Shown here: positions 54,961 to 64,000 of the stretch, piece by piece | How positions within the stretch are numbered: position 1 is the stretch's first letter | Layout of the letters: every line of letters starts with the position of its first letter | Source: Prorocentrum cordatum | Taxonomy: Eukaryota > Sar > Dinophyceae > Prorocentrales > Prorocentraceae | Direction: 5' to 3' | Assembly: GCA_963575745.1 (NCBI GenBank) | Contig: CAUYUJ010021177.1 | Span: 64,001 to 128,000, forward strand | Length of the DNA stretch: 64,000 bases | Program-made: the position numbers and the translations under genes | The notes under the pieces: model-generated | The model's database searches: none | What the model saw: the letters and a program-made list of their open reading frames with translations, nothing else | What the model was told of the DNA's origin: nothing

Positions 54961-57192
54961 GACGTGAATCGAGAATTCGCTCTCGCACCCTTGCCCAGCA
55001 TCTTAATGGCCCCTAGCCGCGCCGCCTCCCAGACGCCGTTCGCGCCGGTATTCGATCGTATCTTGGCACGTTTGTCCTCGGCGTCAGGCGCTGTCGACGA
55101 CGTCGCTGTCCCGATGGCATGGCCGGACTTAGCTCCGACGGGGCCCTGAGGTGTCTGCGCTCCACCGGCGCTCGCTGAACTCGAACAAGCGCCGCCCCCA
55201 TTCTGCCTCTTTGGTCCGGCGTCTCCCGACGGCCCAGCACTTCCCGGTGTCTTGAGCGGCAGATGCTGCGGAGGTGAGCCGTCTGGCGGAGCCTGTGTCT
55301 GCGCTGGCGGGGCGTGCGTAGGCGGGGGAGGAGCCGCTGCCACCTGTCGCCCCTCCGACGAAGTAGACGGAGCCGACGTGGCAGTGTCCGCCTTCGCCGT
55401 CCGCGGCGATGCTTTCGGCGGTGGTCCAGCTGGAGGAGGCGGGTCCTTCGGCGCCTGCGGCTGGCCTGCCGGAGGTGGCGGGCCCGCCGGCGGTGCTGGC
55501 GACCTGGCCGCTGGAAGCGGTGCCATCGGTGGTTTCGGCGGCCATGTCGGAGGCGGAGGTGGTGTCCCGCGCCTCGAGGACCCCCCGCCCGGCATAGTCG
55601 GTGGGGGGTCCTTCGGTAGCGGGGGTTGCGACGGCCTGGGCGATTGCGATGTTGGCCCCACCGTGCCCGTCGACGCCGCCGCACTGCCCTGGGGCATGTT
55701 CGACGGCTACTTAGTGTTTTCAGTCGTCCTGAACGCAGCCTTTGGGGCAGACTTGCGTGGCGGCTGCAATGCTGGCGGAGGAGGTGGCTTCTTCTGCTCC
55801 GCTTCTCTCGGCGTCGTCGCCGGTGGTGGTGGCTTGGACTTCTGGTCGGGCGCCTCAGGCTTGGCCTGCGCCTCGGGGGGGCGAGGCGCCGTGCGCTGCC
55901 ATCGACTGCTCCCCTTCGGCCCCGACGGGACTTTGGGGTTGCAGCCGCTGCCCGAAGACGAAGCCTGCGTTGACCCCGTGGCAGGCCATGGCGTCGGTGG
56001 CCCCTTCGCCTTGCCGCTCGGGGCATAGCCGCGTGCAGCTTTCCATTGGAATGTGTTCCTCGTGGGCCCTCTGTAACTCGGCGGCCAAATTATGTCGGGA
56101 AAACCTCTCTCCGGCTTTGGTTTGATTCCCAACTTCATCCTCCGCTGCGGGCCAGGCGGGATATCATCCTTCGTCCGCAGCCGCCCTACATGCGCAGCGC
56201 TATCCCCCACTCTCTGGCCTAGTAGATAACCCAAGTTCTTTGCGACTCCAGCCCCAGTGATGTGCGGGTATGTACCATGAACCCACTGCGGTCTGCACGT
56301 GCCATCATCCACATCGTGCTCTCCAAGATTCCACAGTGATGGGTAAGTACGGAGATGCTCCATGAGCTCCGCGTGCGTTTTCCCGCGGCACGGGGGCATT
56401 TGCTTGTAATCACATCGCAACATGTCACCTGCATGCAGACATGAATCCTTCTCGTTTGCGATGTCCGCTGCGTCGATTTCCAGAAGCCTGGGATCCGGGG
56501 CCTGGTTGGGCGCAACATGGCGGCCCTTGTCCTGGCGAGTGAGTGCGAGGGAGGTCGGTGCCAGTGCCCTCGTTCTCATGCCGATCCTCCTGCGAACTTG
56601 CCAGTCCCCATCGTGGCGTTTGCGCGGTCCATGTCTTGGATCCGCCTGGTAGGCGAAGGCGTCCTCCAGTGTCGCCGTGGAGAGACTGCGCCAAAGTTTG
56701 TCCGTCGCCTTCTGGGCCCACTGACCGGCACGCAAAGCATGCTTATCAGTGGTCATGTGTGGCCTCGGCATGCGGCCTTTGTCATTCCACTCGACGGTCA
56801 CGATGGCAGAGAATTCCAAAATATTCACCTTGCCTTCTGGGAGATTCCACTCTGGATCACGGATCACCTGGCCGGTATAACCTATCCCGCCGTCACAGTG
56901 AAGACCGCGGATGCGAGGAACGTACCCGGGCGGCAACCTCGCCCAGGAAGCCGTCCACGTGTCGTCGGAGGACATAGCTTCCCTCCTGAATGGTGCAGTC
57001 AGACTTGAACAGAGACATCGTGAGCGAACCAACGACATTGGGGTTGAAGTTGGAGTTGTCTGGGTCACTGAGCTTCGGCAACCTGAGCCTGTACTTTAAC
57101 TTCTTGGTGGCTTCGCTAACCTCTCCCGCGGTAGAGCCGTGTCCGGGGCCGAGGATATGGCGCGGACTTGGCGCCTGGTACCATTTGACCAC
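54957..57192 (-). pseudogene. Decayed 700-codon frame with in-frame TAG, Pro-rich C-terminus
   Basis: 57192-56893 (motifs EATKKLKYRLRLPKLSDPDN, NPNVVGSLTMSLFKSDCTIQ) hands over by a phase change near 56940 to a 453-codon frame ending at TAG 55709-55707 (motifs RGLHCDGGIGYTGQVIRDPE, ILEFSAIVTVEWNDKGRMPR, LLEIDAADIANEKDS, KPERGFPDIIWPP). After the TAG the same frame continues for about 250 codons to 54957, still Pro/Ala-rich, so the TAG splits one domain. Either a nonsense mutation or programmed readthrough; given the frameshifts on both sides I favour decay. No domain identified. Ordered N-terminal and disordered Pro-rich C-terminal halves are visible. Confidence 0.55.
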
Positions 57193-57230
57193 GTGCTCGT
57201 TCCAAGCCCCCCCCCCCCATCTCCCAAAAC

Positions 57231-58127
57231 TTAGCGGCCCCGTCGTTCTCCGTCTTTATGGCGCCCCCCCTGCGTGTCCATCCAAATGTGCAGCGACTCG
57301 TTCCGGTAGTCAGCGACGTCAACCAGGTCATAGATGCGTGGGACATTGCGATGATATTTGATGCGACAACCTGCCCGAGAACGCTTTTCCGTTTCAGGGT
57401 CCTTCAAAGTGGCTTCCGCCACATCGACGAGATCGCGAAATTCTTGGGTGAACTCTGTGTTCTTGACATTCCGCGACAAGGCTGGATCGTCAATGACATC
57501 CGCGATGGGAGGGTACCTGAACACGTTCGGGGCGTCGGCCTCATGGTGGAACATGCTTCCCCAGATGTCGCGGAGGTGGCCATGTGACGCGCGCGCGGGC
57601 ATATCGACCGCCGGAAGAGTTGGCTGCCTCGCTGAGGGTGCTCGGTGTATAACGCCGACACACGCCGCTTCTTCTCTGCCTCTTGCCAACCCAGCTGGCC
57701 CGTGCGCGCTGGGCGTTCTCGAAGTTGTTGGCCCTGGCGCGGGCAGCCTCGGCGCGCGCGGTGAAATGTTCAAGGAGGCGGCCGCGCTATCGCGGGGGCA
57801 ACCTTGACGCTTGTGGGTGGCGCAGATGCTGATGCCCGAATGGTCTTGAACAGACGCAACAGCGTGCGTGCGCGAGTCGCGAGAGGCGCGAGTGATCTTG
57901 GATTCCAACGTGGGTCTGTTAGTATAGAGAGGGTCATGACACAAACGTTGCAACACATATTCTGCGTATCTGTGCATCTGCGGTCTGGCAAATCGGGGCG
58001 GCATCATCGCGACGCCATGGGGCGTCGCGGACTCGAACCTTTGGCCTTGAAGCACGAAGCGCACGATTACCCATATCATGAAGTTCTGCAACAAGTCACT
58101 GTGTTCTGGGGGCGCACGGACACGCAA
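57231..58127 (-). pseudogene. Decayed coding block, 5' part
   Basis: The reliable part is about 57600-57250 (motifs HLRDIWGSMFHHEADAPNVF, RYPPIADVIDDPALSRNVKN, IYDLVDVADYRNESLHIWMD). It leaves phase at the homopolymer CCCCCCCCCCC near 57210 and reconnects with the block at 57192. The stretch 57600-58127 is open but less coding-like, so the true start is uncertain. Confidence 0.4.
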
Positions 58128-58570
58128 AACACTGTTCAGCTAATCGTTAGCTGGCGCCCGCCTCGAACTCATGCCCCACCCCCCGCCTCTTCCAAATATC
58201 CTTTCGCTGTGGCCCCACCCTCCTCATGCCCCTCCGAACGCCCCGGTCCTCATCGTGCCCTTCATCCACATTGCTCACCCCCCATGTGCCAATTCACGTC
58301 GTTCCTCGTCGTCTTCCTGCGCCGGATTCGTTCCCCCATCGTCCACATGCCTGCCCTCCTCCCATCCTCTACGCCCTAGTGCACATCATGCCCCCAACTT
58401 CTGCCTCCCCCACCTCCCTCGCCCTCGCGATGCTGACACCGATGATCCACATCCTCCTGGGCTCATTTCTTCCGCTCTCGTCCAGTCCCGTTCATCCTTG
58501 GCCCCTCGGCCACCCCTCCTATCGAGCCCCTTCCTTCCCACAGCCCACCATCTCCACCCCCCCCGCGCCT
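58128..58570. other. No gene supported
   Basis: C-rich sequence with CCACCCTCCTCATGCCCC-like words and no convincing frame. It separates the decayed coding region from the palindrome array. Confidence 0.4.
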
Positions 58571-59080
58571 TTGCATGCCCAGACCACGGCCCCCTCCTGG
58601 ACCAGCCGGGAGACCCGCGGAAACTCCCGCCCAGAGACCACTCCAGCGAACGGAGCGCAACAAATGCACAGTTGGAGACACGAACTGTGTATTTCGACCG
58701 CGCACGACGCCCCCCTGGACCAGCCGGAAGAGAAACGCGAAAGTTCCCGCCCATTCAACACCACCCGCGAGGGACACACTCCAAATACACAGATGGGAAC
58801 GAGATCTGTCTACACAGATCACACCACGATCTGTGTAAACAGTCGGCCCACACACGAAAATACACAGTTGAAGACACAAACTGTGTACACAGATCACACC
58901 TTGATCTGTGTATTTCGAAAAGGTAAACGCTCGCCACCTTGAGGGCGCCCCGACTTTGCCAGCCCAGAACCGAGGTTGACATGCCCAGCTGGGGGGGACT
59001 GCAAATACACACTTCCCCGGCCCAGGGCGCCCCGGAGAGAACCGCAAATACACGCTTCCCTGGCCCAGGGCGGCCGCGGT
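58571..59080. repeat. Array of short palindromes and CCTGGACCAGCC units
   Basis: TACACAGATC/GATCTGTGTA (58811-58820 and 58828-58837), TACACAGTT/AACTGTGTA (58861-58869 and 58879-58887) and TACACAGATCA/TGATCTGTGTA (58886-58896 and 58902-58912) are perfect inverted repeats with 5-9-nt loops. A related CACAGTT/AACTGTG pair is at 58668-58689. They alternate with CTCCTGGACCAGCCGGGAGA and CCCTGGACCAGCCGGAAGAG segments. CAAATACAC followed by GGCCCAGGGCG repeats extend to 59080. Confidence 0.8.
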
Positions 59081-59735
59081 GTAACGCGGCGCCAAAGCGG
59101 CCCCCAACGGCCCGAAGACGCCCCAAAAGGCCTCGAAGGACCCCAAAGAATGCCGCGCGGCAGTCCGAAAACACGAGAGATGTCACATGTCATGGACCTC
59201 TTAACAGTCAAAGCTCCACGCGTCGCCATATAGACCACTGCTCTGGCAGGGGGGCGGACCTTGCCGCAGGCGCCTATAATTTACATGTTAGCGATGCGAC
59301 TGTGCTCGGCGGCCGTGCCGCCCGAATTTTGGGTGCGCCCCGAACTCTCGCATTGGCAATCCCCTCTGTTTGGTTGCGCCGCTGTGCGCGGATACCGGGA
59401 AAGCATTTACCGCTGACGCGGGCACGCGGCACCAGGGACTTCACTTTTCGAACAAGGAGGGTGGGCGAGGTAGGACGACGGACGGTGGAGCAAGGAGGCA
59501 AAGAGGAACGAGGAAAAATAAGGGAGGTGGGAAGGGGCGCTCCCCCGCCCGAGCCGCGGACGCTTTCGACACCATCCAGGGGAGGGAAGAAAGGAAGGGG
59601 AACGGAGCAAGGGCGAGGACGACGACGGGAAGCAAAGTGTCCCGGGTCCGCATATAGCCATATGTCTGCGATTCGGGTGCGCGCGCTTTCTTCGAGGCAC
59701 TTCAAGCCCGACCCATGCTGAATTCACTAATTCCT
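59081..59735. other. No gene supported
   Basis: A short CCCCAAAAGGCC-type patch (59090-59150) of the CCAAGAGG class, then sequence with a GGAGG-rich stretch near 59470-59620. No convincing frame. Confidence 0.4.
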
Positions 59736-60330
59736 TTAAACTGTGTAAACACTGTGTCCTCTGTTCCCTCTCCTATACAACGGCCTCATAACAGAGGGGC
59801 AGTGGATTCCAAGAGTGATCGAGGCGACGGCAGCATTCCCAGCGGCAGCAGTACGTGCAACTAGCTCGTGTGCACGTCTGGCAAATCGACTCATAATCCC
59901 CATCAATCTTGCAATCCCGACTGCGCGCTTCGACATGCCGATGTGTTCCACAAACCCGAGCCATCCCGTCAACAATGATAGCAGAAATTGTCGCATAACT
60001 CCACGGCTTTTTCATATGTTGCCCCTTTATCTGTAAGGCCATAAGCGCACCCATGCAGTTTTACCCGACTCATGCTGCTTCTAAACAAATATGTACGTAC
60101 TTCGAAATCACGCAAATACAAGCAAGGTGTCGGCCATCCTAGCATGTGGTACCATTTTGTTTTATTGCCTTCTCCGTCGGCCCTTGAAATGCCCGGAGCC
60201 ACTTCCGAAGCGTCGTCCTGTGATCTCTTGAATCTTTTTAACGCCTTCTCGTCGCCGATTCGATAGTGCATGACTTCGTTCGCATATTGCCAAGGTGAAC
60301 CACCTGTGCAAGGAATGGGGCCCCACAGTG
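59736..60330 (-). pseudogene. Decayed mobile-element block with GCxxGL and KKPW motifs
   Basis: From about 60330 the minus strand reads CTGGSPWQYANEVMHYRIGD, then (frame 60271) ALKRFKRSQDD, YHMLGWPTPCLYLRDFEVRT and VKLHGCAYGLTDKG. The phase then changes to GQHMKKPWSYATIS (frame 60054) and the reading ends in stops near 59773. From general familiarity with dinoflagellate repeat-encoded proteins I associate the CTGGSPW, GC.YGL and KKPW order with mobile-element polyproteins. I cannot name a profile. At least one frameshift makes it a pseudogene. Confidence 0.5.
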
Positions 60331-60772
60331 CAATGTGAGTACCGCAATCGTCATCGACCTTCCTCGCGGCAGAAGCTTATCCTGCATCCGTGGTCATATC
60401 ATGTTCCTGTCAATCGTGCCACTGTGCATGTTTGATCTATCATATGCTCAAGTCTGTTCAGCCTGCTATTCGGCCCACGACGCAATTCCAACAATAGCCT
60501 TCTTCGGGTAAGCGGGTGCTCCTACTGGCGTGTGATGCCGGCGTCGCCGAGGCGCCGCCCGCCGCGGGATCCCCGACATCATTGGGGCAATCCCCAGTGG
60601 CGGCGTGCCCAGGTTCCCCTGCCGCAGCCATCTGCTCGCGAGGCTTGGCGTCAATCTTGGGCTTGCTTTCGTTAGGGCGCTCGGGCTTCTACGCGGCCTT
60701 CCTCCCGGCGATTTCCCCGCCAGTGACGAGACAAGACTTGGATCCCACCCTCGGACTGAGGGCCCCCCCGGG
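60331..60772 (-). other. Short coding-like spacer after pol
   Basis: One minus-strand phase (about 60690-60460) reads a Pro/Lys/Ala-rich peptide (KPERPNESKPKIDAKPREQM) ending with EGYCWNC. It could be the tail of the copia-type element or the head of the next one. No LTR pair could be recognised because the left end of the element is outside the window. Confidence 0.3.
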
Positions 60773-61902
60773 TTAGATAAGTAGGGCGTTCCCACCGTCA
60801 GAAAACGATTCCAAATATCTTTCGTGGCACCTCGCTGCCCACAGGGTTGGCGCGACCACCTGAATCTGATAAATCACTGTGGCCCACGACGGAGGTTGTT
60901 CAAACCTCTTAGTGCCGACGTCAGCGGCGTGATCCTGCGTTGGGCAATAGGTCAAAGCGATGATGCCTCTCGCAAATCGTTCCGCAAGTGCTGCGGCATC
61001 AATGCGATGTGTCCGTGGCAGGTGCATTCGTTTTTGCGATCCTCTGGCCTTGCAGACCTTCGCAACTGCTTGATAGTCCTCCACGAACTCGGCCTTAGAG
61101 GACCTTCCCATCAGTCGTTCCCGCAGCGGCGGTGCAGGCAGAAATTCCCTGCGGACTGCCTCATCTGCCGATGCGATCTCTGCCTCGAGAGTGCTGTGCG
61201 ATGTGGCAGTCTGTCTCCTCGAATTGCAGTTCTGTGGAGCCCTGGTGTTGGGTCCCCGCAATTTCTCGCGTCGGCGCTCGTGCTGCGATGCGTCCTGATG
61301 TAACTGGCCAAATCGGCGTCTGCATATTGTTTTAAACAGACCTCTGCGGGTTCATCTCCCGCCCAAGACGCCATTCGGTAGCGTGGAGTAGCTCTGATGT
61401 AGCATGTGAGGCGGAAGAGTTCTATGCCTCGCTGTTCGGTCCATTTAGTAACGCACGATGCAAATGTGCACGTTGCCCTAAGCAAGTCGTATCTGGCCAT
61501 CATTGCGCCATAGAGAATCCTCATGAGTACTTTTGCTGCTATCGGTTGTAGTGCTCCCGATGGGACATAGGTCGTCCACCCGCAACTGGTGCCTTGTCCT
61601 CTGGACCTACGTTCGCGTCGATCCTTAAACTCTCCACCATGGCCTCCTCGGCCGGGTGAACCCCCCTCTCCACGGGGACCGCCCTGCCCGTTCTCCAAGC
61701 TTGTCAACTCAGGGCCGTGAGGAGTGCCAGCCAGCGGATAGGTCTCAGGGGCTGTATCCGTCAGCTCCGCGTATTCTGTAACGCGTGACGAGAAGAAGTC
61801 TTCCATGCCATATTCCATCGCCTGTGCATTTCTTTTCGGCCCTGGTACGTAGGGCTTCCAAGGTACCTCATCCCCAGTTTCACTGACATGGTCATCGGTC
61901 AC
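60773..61902 (-). pseudogene. Copia-type RNase H region, frame-broken
   Basis: 61902-61111 carries the connection (LQPIAAKVLMRILYGAMMAR) and the first acidic motif (QYADADLASY). After a phase change, 61261-60773 carries SHSTLEAEIASADEAVRREF, VEDYQAVAKV, THRIDAAALAERFARG and HAADVGTKRF. These match in order the D, E, D, D acidic residues of RNase H in copia elements. The frameshift near 61260 disables it. Confidence 0.7.
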
Positions 61903-62220
61903 GGCCCAGCGGATGTGAAGAAACAGCTGAGGTCCTCGTTCCTCGGGCCCTGCATATCAGGTCGATCGCGCGCCCTCCCCCCGGGCAACGAACATCATCT
62001 CCGGTGGAAAGGTGGAGCAGCAGCGTTGCAATGTTCCTGGGGCACATAGTACCCCCCGGAAGCTCGGCATAGATCTCGTCCCGGCTAATTTCCCGTGGAT
62101 TCGTGAAGTCCTCTCATACTTCCCAGGTGTCGTAATCCATCGTAACCCGCCGAACTACTGAACTCCCATCAGGCCCCGGCGGTAGTGGCGGCCTGAAATG
62201 TTTCGCGCTGGTGTCGTATC

Positions 62221-63377
62221 TCACCCAAACACTTTGTCCAAGCGGAACGGGATAAGATCTGTCAGTATGCACGGGGGTCGCCCCTGCAGCCACAGCCGAA
62301 GCAGGATCATGGAAACCAGCGTTCGCAGGCGCCGCGCCCTTTGGCTTCTCAACCTTCGGGGGTGGAGGATCCAACGTTGTAGGATCTTCACCGTGCCAGT
62401 CAATCCACCTTCTGAGAGTCTATGCTCGCAACCCAAGTAACGTCAGACCGGAGTAGGCGTGTCGATATCGATGCCCTTGGGTGCGGTCTCAAAAAGACCC
62501 AATATGAGGTCTCATCCTTCTGGTAAATTGACGGCCAAACCAGCCAACTTAAAATCGCCAACGTACTCTATCAAGAAGGGCATCCGCTCCGGGTGATAGG
62601 AGCAACTGCGCCGCGACGGAATCGGTTCAAACCCCTTTGATATAACGTGAGCCTCGCAGTGCTTCTCCCAGTGCCCTCTGGCGTCAGGATGACCATGTAG
62701 CGCTAGTCGCAGAGGGCGCGCTGGGTCGTGCATGCCTGCCCATCTCTCGGGCCATGCTTCCCTAGGCAGTCTAACCCAAGTTGGCGTTCCCCCCAACAGT
62801 GACTGAGTGTGCGCTTGGCGCGCATCAGCTTGTTGTATATCATGCCCCAGGAAGAGACCGAATGCGTCGGCGGCCTTGCCTGCCTTCATGGTTGCAGGGC
62901 AAGGAAAGAGCTCTTGAACAGTGCTGCGCTCTCGTCTTGATCGATGGCGTCGGACCAGTCACAAACAAAGCGTCCCTTGAACTTCTTGTCTCTATGTCCC
63001 TTAGGTAGTTCGGTGTTCTTCTCGACGAGAATAGCAAAGAGCCTGCCAATAGGCAAGGTGTTGCCTCCCACCTTCTGTCGTACTGGGCTCAACTCCACTA
63101 CCGTGCTCTCGTCCCATGTGTTGATCTCGCGCAACCGGTCCCATTCCTTCTTCAAAGCAGCGGCGGCCCCTTCACTGTTCGCTGCCTGGGCCTTGGTCAC
63201 CGGCCTGGCAACGCAGGCAGCGCTAGACGTATCCGCAACCCACTTAGACGGGACATCGAGCGGGTTTGACTCATCACCTCGATCGCAGTTGTCCGCGAAC
63301 GGATTATTACACGGCCGCGCCCCCGGTTCCTTCTTCAGGTGCTGGTAGCTGCTCGCATCTTGCAACCTCACGGGCAC
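62221..63377 (-). pseudogene. Copia-type reverse transcriptase domain, inactive
   Basis: RT palm and fingers are split over two phases (63377-62886 and 62889-62512). The catalytic box of copia elements, YVDD, reads YVGD (EYVGDFKLAG; GGC codon around 62554-62552), losing one of the two adjacent catalytic aspartates. Downstream LGCEHRLSEG (near 62430) fits the usual segment after RT. Confidence 0.75.
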
Positions 63378-64000
63378 GCGTGGAACTCAGCGCCTTCCGG
63401 CTGCTTCCGCACAGGTTAAGCCAATGGTGCTCCCTGCAGCCTTGGCACCAGGGTTGGTGTCGAAGTCAACGCCCATGTCATTCACTCCATCGCGACCAAC
63501 CTTTTTTCCTATCTTCTTCCGTAGCGCCATTGGCATAGCCATGTGACGCAACGGGGGATGGGAGCTCCTCGCCCACGGCCGACCTAACGTACTTAACCGG
63601 GGGTCGCGGGATGGTGTTGCCGATCTTGAAGCAAGTCGGTGCTCAGGCCTGGGTCTTCAAGTCCATGGAACCCTTTTCCTTCGACTTTGAACTCGGCTAT
63701 CGCCATTGCCCTTGCTGGGCCTCCCATCTTCCGCCGCCGATCCGGATGAATACCTGGATTCGTCGAATCTTTCTGCGCCACCTTCAGCCGAGCCATTCCG
63801 AACGCAGGGTCTTACGTTTCCGCGGTATCTGGGGCTTGGTGCCGCGGGTCAGAATAGAGCGCCACGCGTGTCTGTGTTCCCTTGCTCCTGCCCGTTAGTG
63901 GTAGAGGCTGGCTCAGCTCTTCGCGAGTCTTGCCAAAAGTGACGACGACGTTGCGCTCGCAGAAGTCGCCCGTCGGTAGATTCTGGTTCGTGCCATGATC

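Larger units (their letters stand above)
60773..64000 (-). pseudogene. Ty1/copia-type pol pseudogene, 3' half, runs off window
   Basis: Retrotransposon polyprotein reading right to left: a linker before RT (63377-64000), reverse transcriptase, connection and RNase H. The order RT then RNase H, with any integrase upstream (off the right edge), is the copia order. The RT start shows KKEWDRLREINTWDE and RFVCDWSD. A frameshift at about 62889 leads to AADAFGLFLGHDIQQADARQ and LALHGHPDARGHWEKHCEAH. More phase changes follow near 62500, 62440 and 62370, with further stops around 62100-61900. Host integration and copying would need all domains, so this copy is dead. LTRs not identified. Confidence 0.75.

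Noticed and set aside
58015-58060. tRNA suggested by GGTTCGAGTCC on the minus strand
   Set aside because: The T-stem does not pair (AAAGG against CCGCG), and no D-arm or anticodon arm fits upstream.
63516-63540. Third spliced-leader relic (TCCGTAGCGCCATTGGC)
   Set aside because: It shares TCCGTAG and CATT but lacks the TTTTGGCTCAAG part and needs several indels. It is not better than chance.

Overview
The window looks like nuclear DNA of a dinoflagellate-type alga. That is an inference from three things seen here. Two degenerate copies of the dinoflagellate spliced-leader sequence lie at 425-447 and 33161-33183, both on the minus strand. The right end carries decayed Ty1/copia-type pol. The genes are few, intron-poor or decayed, and sit in a GC-rich mass of tandem and dispersed repeats. 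I see no rRNA, no tRNA, no prokaryotic operon and no CRISPR.

Layout. 1-3671 holds microsatellites, an AT-rich stretch, a CCAAGAGG-type repeat and a 54-bp-period array. 3672-17340 is one giant array of ~100-bp units. Each unit contains an inverted repeat (31-nt arms, 7-nt loop in the unit at 4612-4680). The array is interrupted by ATG-containing modules, a 1.49-kb segmental duplication and three copies of a GAC-rich module. 17341-19062 holds trinucleotide repeats and an 82-bp tandem repeat. 19126-23850 contains an unrecognised minus-strand gene with a repeat-filled intron, then dispersed repeats. 23914-26028 is the best intact gene of the window: a 704-codon, cysteine- and tryptophan-rich protein of unknown function, minus strand. 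27200-28587 is a frame-broken minus-strand reading frame of SWGAW...GKRP repeats. 32655-33098 is a small intact minus-strand gene with a relic spliced leader just upstream.

33400-45700 is repeat-dominated. It has a TTAGC-type array, a possible short LTR-flanked element (34646-35874), two direct copies of a 1.3-1.5-kb element filled with 77-bp tandem repeats (37678-39165 and 41047-42362), and two probable coding fragments. A dispersed repeat with a 361-369-bp period recurs at several places.

46348-58127 is, on the minus strand, an almost continuous run of coding-like sequence broken by frameshifts and in-frame stops (TAG 55709-55707, TGA 54705-54703, TAG 48602-48600). I read it as one or a few very long decayed genes, possibly a polyprotein, with no domain I can name securely. 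Next come an array of short perfect palindromes (58660-58912), a decayed block with a GC..GL and KKPW motif pair (59736-60330), and the 3' half of a copia-type pol pseudogene (60773 to the right edge). Its reverse transcriptase has the inactive-looking site YVGD in place of YVDD. The genes share no visible pathway. The right half reads as a mobile-element graveyard and the left half as satellite expansion.
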